Translations under genes and position numbers: made by a program
The notes under the pieces: model-generated
The model's database searches: none
Seen by the model: only the letters and a program-made list of their open reading frames with translations
Told to the model about the DNA's origin: nothing
Part shown: in pieces, positions 1-6,869 of the stretch
Layout of the letters: each line of letters begins with the position of its first letter
How positions within the stretch are numbered: the first letter of the stretch is position 1
Origin: Bacillota bacterium
Lineage (GTDB): Bacteria; Bacillota; Bacilli; Alicyclobacillales; SLC66
DNA length: 6,869 nucleotides
Reading direction: 5' to 3'
Assembly: GCA_021821225.1 (NCBI GenBank)
Contig: JAKACR010000151.1
Location: forward strand, 1-6,869

Positions 1-93
1 CGGGAAATACTTCTTGACCCCGCGCAGTTCAAGCAGTGGCGTCCCTATTCCAGCAGCCGTTTCCGGCATGGTCTGCTCGCACACCGAACTCAT
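1..93 (-). CDS. Peptide ABC transporter ATP-binding protein, OppF/DppF type (5' end only)
   Basis: Only the first 31 codons are present; the gene runs off the left edge. The translation ends in LLELRGVKKYFP, which matches the first beta strand of OppF/DppF-type ATPases (family consensus near LLEVKNLKKYFP). It follows the OppD-type gene by 50 nt in the same direction, and the two ATPases of oligopeptide, dipeptide or nickel importers are usually encoded side by side. Two in-frame ATGs are possible, at 93 and at 69. The first is preferred because GGGAG lies 10 nt before it, while the second has no clear ribosome binding site. The Shine-Dalgarno lies in a small inverted repeat, GGAGT-GA-ACTCC (96-107), which could partly mask it. 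Walker A and everything after it lie outside the window, so substrate and integrity cannot be judged. Confidence 0.75.
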   Translation of the reverse strand, partial: MSSVCEQTMPETAAGIGTPLLELRGVKKYFP

Positions 94-143
94 CCGGAGT
101 TCACTCCCGTTTCACGAATCACCCGCGCCAACGCTCCGCACGC

Positions 144-1145
144 TCAGGCCAACAGGCAGCGAACGAGGCGGCCTGGCCGCAGCTTGCGCAACTCAGGCGG
201 CCGCTCCCGACACTCCGGCCGCACCAGCGCACAGCGATCTGCGAAGCGGCAGCCCTGCGGAAAATGCGCGGCATCCGGCACCGTTCCCGGTATAAAACGG
301 AGATGGCCGTCCCCTTCCCCGATCGCGAGCGTCGATTCCAGCAAAGCCCGGGTGTACGGATGCAACGGTTCATCGAACACGTCGTCCGCCGGTCCCGACT
401 CCACGATCTGTCCCGCGTACATCACGGCGACATCGTCGGCCATCTCCGCCACAACGCCGAGATCGTGCGTCACCAGAACGATCGCCATGCCGGTCTCTTT
501 CTGCACTGCACGCATCAGATCAAGCACCTGCGCCTGAATCGTGACATCGAGCGCCGTTGTCGGCTCATCCGCGATCAACAGTTTCGGCCGACAGGCCAAG
601 GCCATCGCGATCATGACGCGCTGCCGCATGCCCCCCGACAATTGATGGGGATATCCGCGCACCATCTCATCCGCACGCGGCATCCCCATGCCAAAAAGCA
701 GATCCACCGCCTGAGCGCGCGCCTTGCGTCTGGACATCCGGCGGTGCCGCACGAGCACTTCACCAATCTGGTCGCCAATTTTCATTGTGGGATTCAAGGC
801 CGACAGCGGCTCCTGAAAAATCATCCCGATCTCGTCTCCACGCACATCGGACATCCGGCGTTCCGGAAGATGCAGCAGATCCCGTCCGTCCAGCAGGATC
901 TCGCCGTCCACGATCCGGCCGAGCGGCCCCTGAATCAGGCGCATGCAAGAAAGTGCGGCCACACTCTTCCCGCTTCCCGATTCCCCGACGATGCACAGCA
1001 CACGTCCCCGCCCCACCGTCAGATCGAGTCCGTCAACGGCCTTCACCGTGCCCTGTCCGTTGACAAAATACGTTTTCAAATTGCGGACCCGCAGCAGCGC
1101 CTCGGACACGTTGCACCCCCGGAATTCTGTATCCGGTTCACGCAT
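144..1145 (-). CDS. Peptide/nickel ABC transporter ATP-binding protein, OppD/DppD type
   Basis: This is a cytoplasmic ATPase that should power an oligopeptide, dipeptide or nickel importer. The 333-residue translation is full length for the family. Visible motifs are Walker A GESGSGKS (54-61), Q-loop FQEP (Q111), signature LSGGMRQR (169-176), Walker [13 protein letters not shown] (189-200) and H-loop THDLG (H227). The C-terminal oligopeptide/dipeptide domain includes HPYTRALL (262-269) and GTVPD (287-291), then cysteines C299, C305, C312 and C330. The family member DppD of Thermoanaerobacter tengcongensis is reported to hold a [4Fe-4S] cluster in this region, so cluster binding is possible here. 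The start is uncertain. ATG at 1145 gives 12 residues before the usual family start and has a poor ribosome binding site. GTG at 1109, with GGGGGTG just upstream, gives the more typical start [15 protein letters not shown] partner ATPase gene follows after 50 nt. No permease or binding-protein gene is visible, so the substrate is unknown. Confidence 0.92.
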   Translation of the reverse strand: MREPDTEFRGCNVSEALLRVRNLKTYFVNGQGTVKAVDGLDLTVGRGRVLCIVGESGSGKSVAALSCMRLIQGPLGRIVDGEILLDGRDLLHLPERRMSDVRGDEIGMIFQEPLSALNPTMKIGDQIGEVLVRHRRMSRRKARAQAVDLLFGMGMPRADEMVRGYPHQLSGGMRQRVMIAMALACRPKLLIADEPTTALDVTIQAQVLDLMRAVQKETGMAIVLVTHDLGVVAEMADDVAVMYAGQIVESGPADDVFDEPLHPYTRALLESTLAIGEGDGHLRFIPGTVPDAAHFPQGCRFADRCALVRPECRERPPELRKLRPGRLVRCLLA

Positions 1146-1148
1146 GGC

Positions 1149-1181
1149 AAAAAAACGCCCCCACAGCTTGTATGAGCGTTT
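1149..1181 (-). promoter_or_regulatory. Leader hairpin with T7 tract before the oppD-like gene (possible attenuator)
   Basis: On the minus strand AAACGCTC (1181-1174) can pair with GGGCGTTT (1160-1153) through 8 bp with one G-T wobble, around a 13-nt loop. The 3' arm runs into seven T (1155-1149), which end 3 nt before the candidate ATG at 1145. The position between promoter and gene suits a transcription attenuator or a hairpin that limits access to the start codon. Part of the T run is used in the stem, leaving only four free T, so termination strength is doubtful. Confidence 0.35.
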
Positions 1182-1202
1182 CGGACAACCTTTATACGCA
1201 CC

Positions 1203-1230
1203 ATGATAGAGGAACGGTTGGAAAAGTCAA
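1203..1230 (-). promoter_or_regulatory. Candidate sigmaA/sigma70-type promoter for the oppD-like gene
   Basis: The minus strand reads TTGACT (1230-1225), a 16-nt spacer, then TATCAT (1208-1203). Each hexamer is one or two bases from the TTGACA/TATAAT consensus. It lies in A+T-richer DNA after the terminator-like hairpin at 1322-1350, with transcription expected to start near 1196, leaving a leader of about 50 nt before ATG 1145 (about 85 nt before GTG 1109). No operator is certain. Confidence 0.6.
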
Positions 1231-1319
1231 CCTAATTTCAGGAAGCAGACATAAAATGCTTAACAATGACCATTTCATCAGTTTTATTTTAATGTCATAG
1301 AGGGGAACGATCGGATCAG

Positions 1320-1350
1320 AAAATGGCGGCCGTTTAAGACGGCCGCCATT
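1320..1350 (-). terminator. Probable intrinsic terminator of the suf-rrf2 unit
   Basis: AATGGCGGCCGT (1322-1333) and ACGGCCGCCATT (1339-1350) form a perfect 12-bp, G+C-rich stem with a 5-nt loop. Read on the minus strand the stem runs into TTTT (1323-1320) and then CTGA, so the U tract is short. The place, about 80 nt after the regulator's stop codon and before the next promoter, fits the end of the suf-rrf2 transcript. A strong stem with a weak U tract leaves some doubt about efficiency. The plus strand has no T tract after the stem. Confidence 0.7.
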
Positions 1351-1428
1351 GGCGTGGATATTTCAAAGCAATTGAGCACGTTCACCCGCGGATAACTCAG
1401 AACAAGAGCCTGTTCAAAAAATTTCCGC

Positions 1429-1866
1429 TCAGGGAACGGGCTGTTTATCAAGCATGACATCAAGCAGCGAGATGCCGTTTAACGTCTGCTCGATCTTTTC
1501 ATTCAATTGCGCCCAGACATTGCGCGTATGGCAGTACGACGCCCGCGCGCAAAACTCCTCTGGAGAAGCGTAGTCATCACTGACACACCCCATCGGCGCA
1601 AGCGATCCCTCAAGAATGCGGACGATGCGCCCCATGGGAATCTGATCCGGGCGCTGCGCCAGAAGATAGCCGCCCGTGGCGCCGCGCACGCTCACGACAA
1701 GGCCCTCGCGCCGCAAACTGCCGAAAATCTGGTCTAAGAACGCCTCTGGAATGTCTTCCAATTCCGCGATTTCGCGCAACGGCACCGGCCGCTCGCCGGA
1801 GCCGGATTGCTCCGCCAGCGTCACGAGCGCCCGCAGGCCGTACTCCGTCCGCTTCGACACCTTCAC
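1429..1866 (-). CDS. Rrf2 family transcriptional regulator, IscR-like
   Basis: This 145-residue protein matches the Rrf2 family in length and layout. It opens with MKVSKRTEYGLRALVTLA, continues with a winged helix-turn-helix (about residues 28-70) and the wing motif VRGATGGYLLA (60-70), and ends in a long dimerisation helix (about 113-130). Three cysteines, C94, C106 and C112, sit in the loop that holds the [2Fe-2S] cluster in IscR, spaced C-X11-C-X5-C. The IscR histidine ligand (H107 in E. coli) aligns with R115; H113 lies directly after the last cysteine. The start is GTG, with GGGGAGGG 9 nt upstream. The gene follows sufB by 67 nt in the same direction and before any terminator, so it is probably co-transcribed with the suf genes. 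A feedback regulator of Fe-S assembly is the simplest reading, but a CymR-like or NO-sensing role is not excluded. Confidence 0.93.
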   Translation of the reverse strand: MKVSKRTEYGLRALVTLAEQSGSGERPVPLREIAELEDIPEAFLDQIFGSLRREGLVVSVRGATGGYLLAQRPDQIPMGRIVRILEGSLAPMGCVSDDYASPEEFCARASYCHTRNVWAQLNEKIEQTLNGISLLDVMLDKQPVP

Positions 1867-1875
1867 GGTGGATTT

Positions 1876-1883
1876 CCCTCCCC
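1876..1883 (-). promoter_or_regulatory. Ribosome binding site fixing the GTG start of the rrf2-like gene
   Basis: GGGGAGGG on the minus strand lies 9 nt before the GTG at 1866. It is the strongest Shine-Dalgarno in the sufB-rrf2 gap, and it places the start exactly at the conserved family N-terminus (MKVSKRTEYGLRAL). Confidence 0.8.
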
Positions 1884-1898
1884 GCAGCCTGATGCCCG

Positions 1899-1920
1899 GG
1901 AGACGCTGTCACATGTCTCC
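1899..1920 (-). repeat. Small inverted repeat between sufB and the rrf2-like gene
   Basis: GGAGAC (1899-1904) and GTCTCC (1915-1920) are perfect complements around a 10-nt loop, 14 nt downstream of the sufB stop. No T tract follows, so it is not a classical terminator. It could stabilise the 3' end of a processed suf message, or be chance. Confidence 0.35.
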
Positions 1921-1933
1921 GCAATATCTGGGA

Positions 1934-6262
<4,329 letters not shown>

Positions 6263-6273
6263 GTCTCTTCCCC

Positions 6274-6869
6274 CTACGCTCCCGCGCCGACCGTCTCGTC
6301 CGCGATGCCCAGTTCTTCTTTCAGCCAGTCGTATCCGCGCGCTTCAAGCTGCTCCGCCAGTTCCCGCCCGCCGGAACGCACGATTCTGCCCTGCATCATG
6401 ACATGGACAAAATCCGGGTGAATGTATTGCAGCAGGCGCTGATAGTGTGTGATGATCAGCGCGCCGAATTCCGGTTTGCGCAGGCTGTTGACGCCGTCCG
6501 CCACGATGCGCAGGGCGTCGATGTCCAACCCTGAATCGATCTCGTCGAGAATCGCGATGCGCGGTTCGAGAATCGTCATCTGGAGAATCTCGTTGCGTTT
6601 TTTCTCGCCGCCGGAAAACCCTTCGTTGAGGTAGCGTTCGGAAAACGATTCGTCCATGTTAAGAGACTTCATCTTCGCCGTGAGCTCGCGGTGAAACTTG
6701 AGCACAGGCACCTCATTGCCCTCGCCCCGGCGCGCGTTCAGCGCGACGCGCATAAAATTCGCGTTTGAAACGCCAGACACTTCGCTCGGGTACTGCATGG
6801 CGAGAAAAAGTCCCCTGCGGGCCCGCTCATCCACATCCATCGCGAACAGATCCTCACCGTCAAGCGACG
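6274..6869 (-). CDS. sufC: Fe-S cluster assembly ATPase SufC (N-terminus missing)
   Basis: SufC is the soluble ABC-type ATPase of the SufBC2D complex, not a membrane transporter component. The window holds about 198 codons, and the frame stays open to the right edge with [19 protein letters not shown]. About 60 N-terminal residues, including Walker A, lie outside, judging from the usual length near 260. Visible motifs are the Q-loop region [15 protein letters not shown], the SufC-type signature [15 protein letters not shown], Walker B with the SufC-specific [17 protein letters not shown], and the H-loop [10 protein letters not shown]. The ATG at 6840 is internal, because conserved SufC sequence continues before it. 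Ends with TAG at 6276-6274. As first gene of the CDSUB order it should lie next to the operon promoter, which is not in the window. Confidence 0.97.
   Translation of the reverse strand, partial: SLDGEDLFAMDVDERARRGLFLAMQYPSEVSGVSNANFMRVALNARRGEGNEVPVLKFHRELTAKMKSLNMDESFSERYLNEGFSGGEKKRNEILQMTILEPRIAILDEIDSGLDIDALRIVADGVNSLRKPEFGALIITHYQRLLQYIHPDFVHVMMQGRIVRSGGRELAEQLEARGYDWLKEELGIADETVGAGA

Larger units (their letters stand above)
1146..1428. other. Intergenic region between the rrf2-like and oppD-like genes
   Basis: No credible gene lies in these 283 nt. The stretch is richer in A+T than its surroundings, especially 1190-1320. It holds the terminator-like hairpin (1322-1350), the promoter candidate (1203-1230) and the leader hairpin (1149-1181). 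A weak inverted repeat, ATGAC-C-ATT (1266-1274) against AATGTCAT (1291-1298), with one bulged base, lies upstream of the promoter; it could be an operator or chance. I see nothing recognisable in 1351-1428. Confidence 0.7.

Noticed and set aside
36..1175. 379-codon plus-strand open frame opposite the oppD-like gene
   Set aside because: The protein is rich in His, Arg and Pro with no family resemblance; it is the antisense shadow of a G+C-rich gene with clear ABC motifs on the other strand.
1231..1249. CodY-like sequence upstream of the oppD-like promoter (minus strand TTCCTGAAATT)
   Set aside because: CodY often controls peptide transporters in Bacillota, but only about 9 of 15 positions match the AATTTTCWGAAAATT consensus, which is too weak to call.
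1400..1422. GAACA/TGTTC inverted repeat next to a run of six T, considered as a terminator for the rrf2-like gene
   Set aside because: On the minus strand the T run comes before the 5-bp stem, not after it, so it cannot act as an intrinsic terminator.

Overview
The window is ordinary chromosomal DNA, by eye roughly 60% G+C, with every recognisable gene on the minus strand. It holds most of an iron-sulfur cluster assembly operon, sufC-sufD-sufS-sufU-sufB, followed by a gene for an Rrf2/IscR-like regulator. Beyond that lie the first two genes of a peptide-type ABC transporter ATPase cluster. The CDSUB gene order, the zinc-binding SufU type of scaffold/transfer protein in place of SufE, the 465-residue SufB and strong AAAGGAGG-type ribosome binding sites all point to a Gram-positive Bacillota. 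The G+C content would suit an Alicyclobacillus-like lineage, but the genus is inference.

Layout in the direction of transcription (right to left): sufC enters from the right edge without its N-terminus (6869-6274). It is followed by sufD (6262-4976), sufS (4974-3748), sufU (3761-3312) and sufB (3331-1934). Gaps are 11 nt and 1 nt, then overlaps of 14 nt and 20 nt, so this is one tightly coupled transcription unit whose promoter lies outside the window. After 67 nt comes a GTG-started Rrf2-family regulator (1866-1429) and a 12-bp perfect hairpin (1322-1350) that probably ends the unit. An A+T-richer spacer of about 280 nt holds that hairpin, a sigma70/sigmaA-type promoter candidate (1203-1230) and a leader hairpin ending in seven T. 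Next come an OppD/DppD-type ATPase (1145-144) and the first 31 codons of an OppF/DppF-type ATPase (93-1).

How they work together: SufS takes sulfur from cysteine and SufU accepts it. SufB, SufC and SufD form the ATP-driven scaffold on which Fe-S clusters are built. The Rrf2 protein carries three cysteines in the usual cluster-binding region, so it may sense cluster supply and feed back on the operon. The Opp-type genes are a separate peptide or nickel uptake function with their own promoter.

I found no mobile element, CRISPR array, tRNA or rRNA, and no evidence for a new system. The points most worth a second look are the ligand pattern of the regulator and the leader hairpin before the oppD-like gene.
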